The notes beneath the pieces are model-generated. The model ran no database searches, was not told the origin of the DNA, and saw only the letters and a list, made by a program, of their open reading frames with translations. Below, piece by piece: positions 52,779 to 64,000 of a stretch of DNA of 64,000 nucleotides. Position 1 is the stretch's first letter. Each line of letters begins with the position of its first letter. The position numbers and the translations under genes were made by a program. Origin of the DNA: Ailanthus altissimus (taxonomy: Eukaryota > Streptophyta > Magnoliopsida > Sapindales > Simaroubaceae); contig OX327683.1 in the NCBI GenBank assembly GCA_946807835.1, forward strand, positions 6,763,001 through 6,827,000, in the 5' to 3' direction.

Positions 52779-55700
52779 AAATTGATATAAGAGCTTGTTC
52801 TTTCTTTAAAATGGCAACATCAAAACACGAGATTGAGAAATGAGATGGTTTAAATGATTTCAATTTTTGAAAAATTAAAATATTGGCAATTTTAGTATCT
52901 CTCAAGGGTTTGAAGACGCTTTTCTCAGTAAAAATAAGATGCCTAGTCTTTGAGTGATGAAAGGAAGAAAGAGATCTTGAAAAGGCACATAGCTCAATTG
53001 TTATTTCATATGACACAATTTTGAGGGAAGTTTTTAAGGAGAAAACAACAGTTGCTCGATAGTTAAAAATAGAGTCTATTTATATGATAGAGTCCCCTTC
53101 AAATCGACTAGTATATATTTAAAATGCAAAAAGGTTCATCAATTAAAATATATGTTGATGAATTTATTAAAATCATTCTTGATCTTGAAAATATAGAGGT
53201 GAAGCTAGGAGATGAGGACCAAGCAATCATCTTACTACATTTATTGTCTAATTCATATGAGAACTTTGTTGATATACTTTTATACGACAGAGAATCCTTA
53301 ACAATGAAAAATATAAAAATCTTCTTGAATTCAAAAGAATTAAGGAGGAATGAAGGCAAAGAATCAAAATTTTGTGAAGGTTTAACTGTTGTGGGGATCT
53401 AATACACGTAGGTGTATGCATGTGCTATTGTGTCTATTGCCTAAAATACGTATCTTATACATATTCTACACAGTGGAAGCATAGAAATTACAATAAACAC
53501 AATAAATAAAATATATTAATCACATTAATATATTAATAGGATAGAGAGCTCACCTCAACGTGTAACATTATACACGTAATTCCTTTCAGAGCCCGCATGG
53601 AAACCAACTCGTAGGCAGTTCTAGTCACCAACACGGTGGGCTTGGTGAGCTAGAATAGCAGTCATATACACAGTACTAGGTTTAACTCTTAAACCCCAAA
53701 ATAGCCAGGTGTGTTTTCATCATCTTCTCCAAAAAGATAAGAAATAGAGAATTTGAAGTAATCTACCATTACTTCAATTGGAAGCATAGAAAAAAATAAA
53801 ATAATTTCATTTTTTCCTTCTTTTCTTTTCTTCTTCTCTATTTCTTTCTTCTTCTTTCTCGGCCAAAATAGCCGACACACCTAAAAAATCATTCTTTCTC
53901 TCTTTCTCTTTATATATATATATATTAATAAAATAAAATATTTATATAATATATTATATAATATAAATAATAATACTAATGGGTGCCAACTATTTGGCAC
54001 CCAAAATAAAATATTATTTTATATAAAATATCATATAATAAAAATTATATAATATAATATAATATAAAAATATATTATATAATAAAATAAGAGAGATATT
54101 TTGATTATTGAACTATTAAATAATCAAAGTATGAAATGACCATTTTGCCACTCATAAATAGTTATCAAGTTTACCCCCTAGTGGGTCCCATCAAACTCGC
54201 ACTTGAGTAAACTCAACTAAGGTTCCACAATGCACCACATGTCATTATACAATTAGTAGATAATAATTATTGACTAATTGTTGTATTTAACACTTAAATA
54301 CAGATACGTACGCGTTTTCGTGGTAGTGCTGAATATTGCTGGATTAAACACTTTAATCTAACACACTGCCCCAGTGCACAACTAGTACACTCCATATCGC
54401 GGGACTCCCTAGGTCCTACACCCGATTCGTCAAATGAAACTATTCCATGGATCCGTGAGCAATGCCCCACATACACGTCACAGATATATAAATCAGCGCG
54501 TTGAACCATGCAAGCTGAGGTTACAACGCATACGTATAGGCTTTTCGTCATGATATCATAGATGTGCGGGGATATAAATTATCACCGTCAAATCCCCTAG
54601 TGCTCCTCCATATCCTATTTCCAGACTCGTATCTCACTGAACAATATGCTCAAAATTTTTTGCCATATTGTTCTACCCTGGCGGAACTCTTTCCTGGGAG
54701 GATTGCTTGTGGCCACTAGACTTTCTGAGATACAATCTCGAAGCATCTGGATATTTAACTCCCTATGCGAGCTGATGGATATCTGTACACACCAAACTTC
54801 ATAAGTATCGGACCATACCCAGCGACACCCAACGGTCACACTATGAAAGGTCTGTGACATGTGTGAAACCAAAGTATGGTGGATCACTTGAAAGCCTACC
54901 GTGGCACTCAGGTCAAAGGACCACGTATACTACTCAACTCGAGAGGACCTTCTGTTGACGGCTTACATAGGATGTCTATCAGAGGCTCTCGTGAGTTTGT
55001 CCCATATCCAGTCCTAACTGGATACCCATATGTCAATACGAGCTCCAAGCTCACGGTCAGTTAGGAACGACCATCTATACCCTATAGGTACGACATATGC
55101 TGATATGTATAAAAGGGTATCCACCGACAGACCTGCATCGACAGAAATAAATCAGGGATAATAATTTGAGAACATACTTGCGCAACTGGCATTTTCTAGC
55201 ACCCGATTACAATTCTTGCAACTATACAATTACTGGTATATTCCAAGGTCTATGTTCCATTACAGACAAGGCTTCAACTCTTGGATCTGCTGAGTATTAT
55301 AACCAGCTAACACTTAGCTGTGCTAATATTTAACATTTATATCTCTCAGCGTAGTTAACTATGAGCCATTATCTAAACTCCTTTAGATCTGATCCGGACT
55401 CCTTCAGATCATACAATGTCTGTAACGTTACATGCATAATACCATATAAATGAGTATTAACGATTTAATAGAATATACACTTGTATAAATACACAAGTAT
55501 ATGTACATTTAGGGATGACACGTAAGCACCGACCTTAACATTAACTGCTAGAAGAAGATTAGAAAAGAAGGATATAAAAAAAAGAAAAAAAAGAAAATGT
55601 GAGCTCTAAGTCTAAACACAAGAAATGAAATTGCTTCTTTGCAATAAAGTGGGCCATTTCAAGAAACATTGTCCAAAAAGAAGAGCAAAAATCAAAGAAA

Positions 55701-56662
55701 AGCAAGAGCAAGATGGTAATACAACCTTGACATCCAACGTTTCCTCAAGTGACACTTTTTTGATGCATCTTCAAATCATGGCTACAGATGGTAAGTGGAT
55801 CCTTAACTTAGGTTATTCATATCATATCTCCAAATCAAACTATATTACTTTCTTATCATAAGATAGATGGTGGAAAGGTTTTAATGGGAACAACATGGCA
55901 TGTAAAGTTGTTAGAATAGGCAACATTAAACTAAAAATGAATGACAGATCAGTAAGGGAATTGCAACAAGTCAGAAATGTCCCTAATTTAAAAAAAATTG
56001 AAATGTTACACAAAACGAGGAGTTCTTTGAAGCTAAAATGGAGAGCTAAAGGTAATCAAAGGTTTTTTTGTTGTCATGAAAGGTAAAAAGAAAAAACAAA
56101 ATTTATGTTTTGCAAGGTTCAATAGTCAATGTAATGTGTCTATTTCTATTGATGTAGTTAGATAAGATTAAGCTTTGACATCTCAGGCTAGCTCATATAA
56201 GTGAGAAGGGGTTAAGAGAGTTAAGCAATCAACGAGCTTTTGATAATGACAAGATTAATAGTTTAGAATTCTATGATGAATATGTTTTAGAAAAAACACA
56301 TAGAATGAAGTTTAATTCTACTATTCATAATACTAAAAACACACTTGATTATATATATTTAGATTTGTAGGGCCTGCACAGGTTCTTCATATGGTTGTAC
56401 CAAAATTTTCTTTTCTTTTGTAGATTATTACTTAAGGTAAGTATAGATTTCTACCTTTAAAGTTAAAGGATTAGGTGTTTAGCACATTAAGAAGTAAAAA
56501 GGATTATCTTAAAGGTAATAACTGAAATGGCGCACGATTCTCAAAGAGTCAAGGACATTGAATGCTTAGTTTTAATTGGAATAATTCAATCTAAAAAGCT
56601 GACAACCACCTCCAAGAGAACGTACTAAGAGGTTATATATGAGAGATATCATCATTGAGGTT
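52779..56662 (+). mobile_element. Decayed Ty1-Copia element interrupted by a solo LTR
   Basis: A primer-site-like tgatataagagc at 52783-52794 precedes a gag-like start at 52811 (MATSKHEIEK, then a stop). A gag piece follows at 53124-53386, with LLSNSYENFVDILLY and LTMKNIK. The solo LTR at 53387-55540 then interrupts the element. Beyond it come a zinc-knuckle remnant (NKVGHFKKHC) near 55650, a protease remnant near 55797 with NLG in place of DSG, and a GAG-pre-integrase remnant at 56160-56350 (HLRLAHISEKGLREL, then EKTHRMKF). Stops and frameshifts are frequent. The element is cut off where the full-length Copia element begins; reverse transcriptase and RNase H were not found. Confidence 0.82.
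53387..55540 (-). mobile_element. Solo LTR of about 2.15 kb (copy C), minus orientation
   Basis: On the minus strand it starts TGTTAAGGTCGG and ends GATCCCCACAACA. It is flanked by the direct repeat TTAAC at 53382-53386 and 55541-55545. It splits the gag of a decayed Copia element exactly between those repeats. It contains the hairpin at 53980-54003. No internal retrotransposon domains are present, so it is best read as the product of LTR-LTR recombination. Confidence 0.9.
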
Positions 56663-56667
56663 TTAAA

Positions 56668-57065
56668 TGTTAGCAGCTGGCATCATGTGCAAACCGTATA
56701 ACAATTTTACTGGCACACGGTGCCAACAAAATTAAATGGTGGATAACCTTTTTAAGGCTGTCCACTCGCTCAATTCTCCCTATAAAAGGGAGAGTTTAGT
56801 GATTCTATATATATCAAAAAATTTAGAGAGTTTTTGAGTGATTTGAGAGAATTGGGTGTATTGGGGTTTTGGGTTGTAAGGCTAAAACACTACAATACTT
56901 GTATTCTCTATTTCTAGTAGTAAAAGATTCTTCTTTCTTCCCCCGTGGACATAGGCTAAAAGCCGAATCACGTAAACTCTTGTGTTTTGTCTTATTTTTA
57001 TTTTTATTATTTTGATTCAATTTCATTTTAGCTACAACCCTGCATCACCCCTCAATTTCCTAACA
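56668..57065 (+). repeat. 5' LTR of the full-length Copia element
   Basis: It is 398 bp, from TGTTAGCAGCTGG to TTTCCTAACA. A TATAAAAGGG motif at about 56781-56790 is a plausible TATA box for the element. Confidence 0.93.
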
Positions 57066-57066
57066 G

Positions 57067-57078
57067 TGGTATCGGAGC
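57067..57078 (+). other. Primer-binding site (tRNA-Met)
   Basis: tggtatcggagc lies one base after the LTR and differs by one base from the plant Copia consensus tggtatcagagc. Confidence 0.9.
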
Positions 57079-57248
57079 TTCTAGTTGAAAGAGGTCACTG
57101 TTCACATGTATGGTATTATTTACGTATACAGTTACTGTTCACGTATATGATTACTATTTATATATTGGTACTGTTTATACGTATGGTTACTATTTATGTG
57201 AAACAGTGAGAGTCGATCCTAGTAGAAAGCAGTCAGTGGTGAAAAATA

Positions 57249-57746
57249 ATGGTAGCAAAATACGAAGTTAAGAAGTTTAATTGAGGTAATTTCACATTGT
57301 GAAAAATGAAAATAAATGCGATTTTAAAGAAAAACAAGTGTTTAGAATCAATTGATGAAAGGTCCGCTGGTATCACTGATGATATCAAGTGGAATGAGAT
57401 TGACAGTAATGCAGTTGCTAATTTGTATCTAGCATTTGCTGATAATGTGCTATCCAGTGTAGTGGAAAAGAAGACAGTAAAAGAGATTTGTGATACTCTC
57501 ATAAAATTGTATGAGGTCAAATCTCTGTACAACAAGATCTTCTTAAAAAGGAGATTTTACAGCATTCAAATAGTAGAATCCACTTTAGTGACAGAACACA
57601 TCAACACATTAAATACTATATTTTCCCAACTCACTTCCTTGGTGCATAAAATAGAGGCAGGTGAACGTGCGGAGATTCTGCTTCAAAGCTTACTTGATTC
57701 ATATGACCAACTCATTCTCAACTTGATGAATAACATCCTAACATAA
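57249..57746 (+). pseudogene. Copia gag, two early in-frame TGA codons
   Basis: Frame from ATG at 57249: MVAKYEVKKFN, TGA at 57282, GNFTL, TGA at 57300, then an open stretch from the Met at 57306 to a stop at 57744-57746. The open part has the Copia gag pattern, including ANLYLAFADNVL, AKEIC-like VKEICDTLIKLYE and LLQSLLDSYDQLILNL. In intact relatives a Trp sits at the second TGA. The left-edge element has TGA at the same two places. Translation from 57306 would give a gag lacking its first 19 codons; whether this is used is unknown. Confidence 0.85.
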
Positions 57747-57899
57747 TTCTTAGTCTTTGATGATGTTACAGCTACTGTACTGGGAGAAGAACGAAGATGA
57801 AAAAATAAAGAAGACAAACAAGAATATTTACAGCAAGCAGAAGCTTTGACAATGATGAGAGGTAGATCAACAGAACATGGCCCTAGTAGAAGTCAAAAT

Positions 57900-60800
57900 C
57901 ATGGTATATCAAAATAGATAAGTAAGAAAAATTTCAAGTGCTACCATTGTGACGAGAAAGGCCATCTGAAAAAGAATTGCCGGGGATTGAAAAAAAGTAC
58001 AGAGGACAAACCTCAAGGGAATATTGCAAGCACATCAGATGATGGTGAAACTTTATACAGCGAGGCAGTAACAGTTATTGAAAGCAGAAAACGGTTCTCT
58101 GATGTATGGCTTATAGATCTGGAGTTACATGGCACATGACCTCTAAAATAGAATGGTTCTATAAATATGAACCTACATCTAGAGGATCTGTATATATGGG
58201 GAATGATCATGCTTTGGAAATCGCTGAAATAGGATCCATCAAGATGAATATGTACGACGGTACAGTTCGTATTATCCAGGAGGTGTGACATGTGAAAGGC
58301 CTCAAGAAAAATCTTTTGTCATTGGGATAATTAGATAACACTGGGTGTAATACCCAAATTGAAAATGAGACTATGAAAATTCTTAAAGGCGCGCTTGTAG
58401 TAATGAAGGCAGAAAAAGTTTCTGCAAATTTGTACATGCTTAATGGAGAAACACTGCAGGAAGGAGATGCATATGTTGCATCAACTAGTTCAACAGAAGA
58501 GTCAACAATAATGTGGCATCGTAAACTAGGCTATATTTTAGAACGAGATTTAAAGATTCTTTCTGATCAAAATTTACTTACTGGGCTCAAATCGGTTCAT
58601 TTACCTTTTTGTGAGAACTGTGTCACAAGTAAGTAGCACATATTAAAATTCAACACATCCGGTTCTAGAAGTAAAGAAATTCTAGAATTGATCCACTATG
58701 ATGTTTGGCAAGCACTGGTGATGTCCTTAAGGGGAGTGAGATATTTTGTATCATTCATAGATGATTAATCTAGGAGATGTTGGGTGTATCCAATCAAGAA
58801 GAAGTCATATGTGTTTAAAGCTTTTAGAATATTCAGAGTGCGTGTAAAACTTGAATCAAGAAAGAAGATCAAGTGTTTAAGGACAGATAATGGAGAAGAA
58901 TATATTGGTGAGGATTTTATTACATTCTGTCAACAAGAAGACATTAAGCACAATTCAGCACAACTTACACACCTCAGCAAAATGGAGTAGCAAAGCGGAT
59001 GGACAGAACCTTGTTAGAGAGAACAAGAACTATGTTGAGAACTACAAGTTTAGCCAAGGCATTTTGGGCAGAAGTAGTCAAAATAGCATGTTATGTGGTA
59101 AATTGGTCACCATCAACAGCAATTTAGTTGAAGACACCGATGGAGATGTGGATTGAAAAACCAATTGATTATTCTCGCCTTCATATATTTGGAAGTCCTG
59201 TGTACATGATGTATAATCCCTATGAAACAACAAAGTTGGATCCAAAATCCAAAAAATGCCTTTTCTTTGGGATATGCTGATGAAGTCAAGGGGTATCGCC
59301 TGTAGGATCCACTACCTACAAGTTCGTCATCAGCAGAGATGTGATATTTGTAGAAGATAAACTGCAAAGGAATGATGAAGATAATAGCACAATGATGGAA
59401 AATCCAGAGACTATAACGGTACAAATAGAAAATAATCAAGTATAAGAAGATTCAGATTCTTCTGAAGTAGTACCAGAGCGCAAAAAAAAAAAAAAAACCA
59501 GTAGAGTCTGAGGCTACAGATGATCGTCGATCAACTCTTGAGAGATGACCACCAGTGTGGCACTCAGAGTATGTCATGGAGGCTCATGTTGCATACTACC
59601 TTTTAATAGAGGATGAAGAGTCAACAACTTTCCAGAAGGCTTCTAAAAGTTAAGATGTTTCTCTATGGATGACAGCAATGCAAGAAGAAATTGAAGCCTT
59701 GCATAAGAACAAAACATGAGAGCTGGTTGCACTATTACGTAGAAGAAAAACCATTGTAACAAATGGGTCTACAAGATCAAATGGGATGGCAATGACTAAG
59801 TGGAGCGGTATCGTGTGAGATTGGTGGTGAAAGGTTATGCTAAAAAAGAAGGTATTGACTTTAATGAGATATTTTCCCCCATGGTGTGACTCACGGTAGT
59901 AAGAATAGTTCTAACAATGCGTGCTACATTTGACTTACATCTAGAGTAGTTAGATGTGAAGATAACTTTTCTTCATTGAGAACTTAAAGAAGAAATTTAT
60001 ATGCTCCAACTAGAAGGTTTTAAAGAAGAAGAAAAAGAGAACTTGGTTTGTAGGTTGAACAAATCTCTGTATGGTCTCAAATAGGCGCTAAGGTGTAGGT
60101 ACAAGAGATTTGATTCCTACATCATTAGCCTTGGATACAACAGACTTAGTTCAGACCATTGTACATACTACAAAAGGTTTGAAGATGATAATAATTTTAT
60201 TATTTTGCTATTGTACGTGGATGACATTTTGATGGCAGACCCCAACAAAGGTTGAGTCCAAGAATTGCAGACACAGTTGGTTAAGAAATTTGATATGAAT
60301 GACTTGGGACTAGTAAATAAGATCTAGGGATGCAAATTCACCGAGACAGAAATAATAAGAAGATTTGGCTTTCTCAGAAGAACTACTTAAAGAAAATTTT
60401 GTGGCGCTTCAACATGCAATATTGTAAGCCAATTAGTACCCCACTCTCTGTTAATTTCAAGTTATCCTCTAAGATGTGTCTTAGCAAAGAAACAGAGAAG
60501 AAGAAGATGTCTTGAGTACCATATACATCAGTAGTGGAAAGTTTAATGTTCGCTATGATTTGTACTAGACCAGACATTGCACAAGCAGTGAGAGCAATTA
60601 GTAGATATATGGTGAATCCTGGTAGAGAGCATTGCGGTTGTGTGAGGAGGATCCTTAGATACATTAGGGTACCTCAGATGTTGCTTTATGTTACGGAGGA
60701 TCAGATTTTATTGTTAAAGGTTATGTGGATTCAAATTTTGCAAGAGACTTTGATAAAAAAAAATCCACTACTGGCTATGTGTTTAAACTTACAAGAGGAG

Positions 60801-61177
60801 CTGTAAACTGGGTTTCGAAACTGTAAACTGTTGTGGCATTATCTACTATATAATCAGAATACATGGCAGCTATACAAGTTTGTAAGGAAGCAATTTGGAT
60901 ACAAAGATTACTGGAGGAGCTCGGGCACAAACAAGAGAAAGTTCAATTGTTTTGTGACAGTCAGAGTGCCTTACACATTGTAAAGAATCCAACTTTTCAT
61001 TCAAGAACGAAGCACATAGGTGTTCAATATCACTTTGTTCGAGAAGTGGGAGAAGATAGAAGTATGGATATGAAAAAAATTCATACAGATGATAACGTAA
61101 CAGATGTGTTGATCAAACCCATAAATACCAACAAGTTTGTATGGTGTAGATCCTTGTATGGCCTAGCAGACACATAG
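57900..61177 (+). pseudogene. Copia pol remnants: zinc knuckle, protease, integrase, RT, RNase H
   Basis: The zinc knuckle CYHCDEKGHLKKNC lies at 57939-57980. The protease region at 58106-58145 has lost one base, which breaks the aspartate motif. The GAG-pre-integrase piece (MWHRKLGY, PFCENC) is at 58511-58635. Integrase core pieces lie at 58700-59150, with LRTDNGEEY. The reverse transcriptase core YVDD is at 60214-60225. An STTGY-type RNase H region at 60760-60830 is followed by the C-terminal piece DSQSALHIVKNPTFHSRTKH at about 60955-61017. The order integrase before reverse transcriptase marks it as Copia. Stops and frameshifts separate nearly every piece. Confidence 0.88.
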
Positions 61178-61239
61178 GAAACATAACTTTGGCGAAGAAA
61201 AAAGAATGGTGTGGAGACTTTATTGATTCTCAATCAAAT

Positions 61240-61255
61240 CTCCAAGTGGGAAAAT
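61240..61255 (+). other. Polypurine tract of the Copia element
   Basis: The tract aagtgggaaaat directly precedes the TG of the 3' LTR, as expected for plus-strand priming. Confidence 0.75.
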
Positions 61256-61635
61256 TGTTAACAGCTGGCACTGTTTGCCAACTGCATAAAATGTGTGCCA
61301 ACAAAATTAAATGGTGGATAATATTTTTAAGGCTATCCACTCGCTTAACTCTCCCTATTAAAGGAAGAGCTTAGCAATTCTATATATATAATTAGAGAGT
61401 TTTTGAGTGATTTAAGAGAATTGGGTGTATTGGGGTTTTGAGTTGTAAGGTTAAAATACTACAATACTTGTATTCTTCATTTGTAGTAGTAAACGATTCT
61501 TCTTTCTTCACCCGTGAACATAGATTAAAAGCCAAACCACGTAAATTTTTATGTTTTGTCTTATTTTTATTTTTATTATTTTTTACTCAATTTCGTTTTA
61601 ACTACAACCCTACATCATCTCTCAATTTTCTAACA
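61256..61635 (+). repeat. 3' LTR of the full-length Copia element
   Basis: It is 380 bp, from TGTTAACAGCTGG to TTTTCTAACA, and aligns with 56668-57065 with scattered differences and small gaps. Confidence 0.93.
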
Positions 61636-61640
61636 TTAAA

Positions 61641-62830
61641 TAGCAAGAACTCATTTTAAAATTTTCAATATCCATTAATTAATATTAAAAATTAAAAAAT
61701 CGGTGTTGCCTTCGAATTCTAAGGAATCCCTAGCTTAACCCATATAAGGTTATTATATTTAGAAGACTGAGCTCTAACTTGAAGGGCCTAACAACTCCAA
61801 CAAACTCGAATCCCGACCGTTAATCTAACAACCCCACCTAGCCACAAGTTCTCGGCAAAATGAAGCCAAGAACTCCCATAATCAAGATTATTGGTTTCGA
61901 TTTAAGATGGAAGTCACGATCACCTAGGAGCTTGACAATTATCTTGAATCAAGGACAACCCATAATGTGCAAAGAAGCAGAAGTGGTATCACTAAGCCCA
62001 TATTTCTTGAGAAATTTGGACAGCAGAGACCCTACAACACCACGCCTCGATTTCATAGCTCTTTGCTCATTCTACAACGTGGGTTTGATTTGGAAACAAT
62101 AAATGACCAATTGCAAGGCCTATAAAAAGAAGCCTGAGAATCATGCGCGAGGTGTAAGAAAACTTTTTTTTCGAGAGAAAAGAAAAACCTACAGAAAAAC
62201 TTCACAAAGATTCACTAAAAATATATCTTAAATATCGGAGTGTTATCACCGGAATAACTATCAACATAATTTAACTGAAGTTCACGAGTACATACAAGAT
62301 TTTAGCAAAGACTTCGAGAGACCTAGAGAAAGGAGATCAACCATTCCCAGAAAAAATTTATCTGCTAACCAAGACCCATCCACATCCGAGAACTTAATAC
62401 AAGGTTCAAAGTACCAAGGTCAATATTTTTTATCTTTAATCATCCTCTTCATACCTTTGTGTAGTAGTGAAAATTTAATCGGTAGAAATTGTTTAGGTGA
62501 TACAAGAGGTCTCTCAAATAACAGATTTAGGAATCAAATCTCTATCATATCATGCTAAGAGAGGTTTGATGTTACATTTATATACTAGTTAAAAAAAATA
62601 AAACTTTAGAATTGTGTATAATAATAGTACACATCTTGAAAAATATTATTCATAAACTTTTCTTCATAAATAACTTGACATTTCATGCATCGGATGAAAA
62701 TATCCAATTTTCAGAATAGTATATTATACTTTCATCATTTACGTTACATCAGTTACGATAGAAAAAAAAAAAAAGGTAAGATAACTATTTGGCATATACA
62801 ATATTTAGTTAGAATAACAAAATTTCATGT
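61641..62830. other. Intergenic DNA, possibly an old LTR remnant in part
   Basis: No gene was seen. The stretch 61690-62420 is less AT-rich and contains 'atatcggagtgttatcacc' and 'gagatcaaccattcccag', phrases that recall LTR ends of plant Gypsy elements. No partner repeat or primer site was found, so this is only a suggestion. Confidence 0.3.
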
Positions 62831-62934
62831 TTTTTTGCTAATGGTCTGATGATTAATGGACTTTCAGGGTATTCTATAGATTTTAGGTTCGATTTCTCCT
62901 TCACCAGATGTCAAAAAAAAAAAAAAAAAAAAAA
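62830..62934 (+). mobile_element. Possible short tRNA-derived SINE with poly(A) tail
   Basis: An A-box-like 'tgctaatggtctgatgatta' is followed about 40 bp later by a B-box-like 'ggttcgatttc', then 'tccttcaccagatgtc' and an uninterrupted run of 21 A. This is the order of a Pol III promoter and retroposon tail. The A-box match is weak and no target duplication was found. Confidence 0.35.
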
Positions 62935-63796
62935 TTCTCCGCAAAATTAGATCCTATCATTACTCGCCTTTAATAGGTTAGTATCAGGACTTTTTTTTTT
63001 TTTTGGGATGAATAGGGAATGGAAAAATTGATTTCCAACTATCAATGGATGAAGTTGGGTTCAGTAATCCTCTCTCCGTTTTATTCCATCGTATATTATC
63101 CTTAATATGGTTGACGTTTTCTTTGCGAATCGTTGGCTTGATGATAATTCATGAGATTGATTGTAATATAAATTGCCGATATAAATAAAATATAAAATTT
63201 AAACATTAACCTACAGGCATGATATTATATTAGTGAAAATGTTTGATCCAAAATTTTAATTATGAATGACTCAACATTAAAATTGAAAATTAAATTTAAG
63301 CATTGTTATAGTTAGTAGATTTGCACTTTATCAAATTGTATGAATTAGAAACATAACATAAACACACTCATATGCTTATTTCAATGGCAAAGTTTGTGTA
63401 TCCTCTAGTGTGGGTCAAGGATTTAAACCCTAACAATTTAAAGTAATTTTTATGTCTTTAGTTTTTAAGACTCCAATTTTAGTCCATCCCCTTTCTGTGG
63501 AAGAATTGTTTAATTAATTATATTATTATTAATTGATATTTTAATTGTCATATTATAATCATTTAAAAGTTGAGAGTAAGTAATACTTGTATCAAAAAAA
63601 TTTATTACTAAAAAAAGAAAACAATCTAAACAAAGTTTAAGGATTGTTAAAAGAAATATTACTAAAAAAGATTTGGTTTTGTCTGAAATTAAAGGGGAAC
63701 AAAAAGGATTTGCCAAAAGAAATAATAAGTGAAACTAACTTTGAAAAATACTAAAACATATCACGAAGATAAACAAGTAGAATAGAAGCATCATCT
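62935..63796. other. AT-rich DNA, no feature seen
   Basis: No coding frame, repeat or RNA gene was recognised. If the exon at 63797-63884 is real, the right part would be its 3' untranslated region. Confidence 0.4.
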
Positions 63797-63884
63797 TCAA
63801 ACTTCCATTCTGAATTTGGGGTTGAACTTTTCATAAGGTGGACGCATCATTTGTCGTGTCTGGTTACCAATTCTACCTCTTGGC
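63797..63884 (-). CDS. Possible terminal exon of an unidentified gene
   Basis: On the minus strand, after an ATTCAG acceptor-like site, the frame reads PRGRIGNQTRQMMRPPYEKF and goes on for nine residues to a TGA at 63799-63797. The Arg/Pro-rich composition and the higher GC than the surroundings suggest coding sequence. The polypyrimidine tract before the AG is poor. I do not recognise the family, and the rest of the gene would lie right of the window. Confidence 0.25.
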
Positions 63885-64000
63885 CTGAATGCCATTCTTT
63901 TTTTTTTATAACAAGATTAAACTCCCCCTCTTTAGTTTTGACTTTTTTTTCTTTGTTTGCTTTACGGACAAATAATATTTATGATATAACTCTGTGAAAA

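Larger units (their letters stand above)
56668..61635 (+). mobile_element. Full-length but decayed Ty1-Copia retrotransposon
   Basis: The element is 4,968 bp with two LTRs, a tRNA-Met primer site, gag, protease, integrase, reverse transcriptase and RNase H in Copia order, and a purine tract before the 3' LTR. It is flanked by the 5 bp duplication TTAAA at 56663-56667 and 61636-61640. The LTRs differ by many substitutions and several indels, so the insertion is not recent. The coding region has many stops and frame changes and cannot make a full polyprotein. Confidence 0.95.

Overview
This is nuclear DNA of a dicot plant, probably woody, but the species cannot be read from the window. The evidence is an AT-rich background, many short GT-AG exons, three plant gene families and dense LTR-retrotransposon debris. 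Two genes look intact, one gene is broken, and most of the rest is transposable elements and tandem repeats.

Layout. 1-611 is the 5' end of a minus-strand Copia element that runs off the left edge. 612-3797 is AT-rich and geneless. 3798-9531 is a non-coding LTR element (LARD-like) with a degenerate primer-binding site and two internal tandem-repeat blocks. 10.66-11.75 kb is an AT-rich minisatellite that ends just before the first gene. 12076-30000 (+) is a UBP12/UBP13-type (USP7-like) deubiquitinase with 32 coding exons; every exon phase closes and gives 1,112 residues. 32166-33216 (+) is a steroid 5-alpha-reductase-family gene broken by two frameshifts. 34895-35340 is a decayed transposon-derived DUF1985-like fragment, followed by a truncated relative of a 2.2 kb LTR family. 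38.4-38.7 kb holds a fold-back MITE. 40279-45739 (-) is a secreted family GH3 exo-beta-glucosidase with 9 coding exons and 635 residues. 46.3-49.5 kb is geneless, with one direct duplication.

49.5-61.6 kb is a nest of LTR elements: a 2.28 kb LTR (+), a decayed Copia element interrupted by an inverted 2.15 kb solo LTR with a TTAAC target duplication, and beside it a full-length but decayed Copia element at 56668-61635 with a TTAAA target duplication. The last 2.3 kb is AT-rich, with a possible short SINE and a possible terminal exon on the minus strand.

The genes do not form a pathway. The deubiquitinase acts in nucleus and cytosol on regulatory proteins, and the GH3 enzyme acts in the cell wall. 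No wholly new system was found. The most unusual points are two in-frame TGA codons shared by two separate Copia insertions, a Glu at the third catalytic-triad position of the deubiquitinase, a GC-AG intron and duplicated splice-acceptor region in the GH3 gene, a plastid tRNA fragment in an intron, and an inverted pair of 2.2 kb LTRs.
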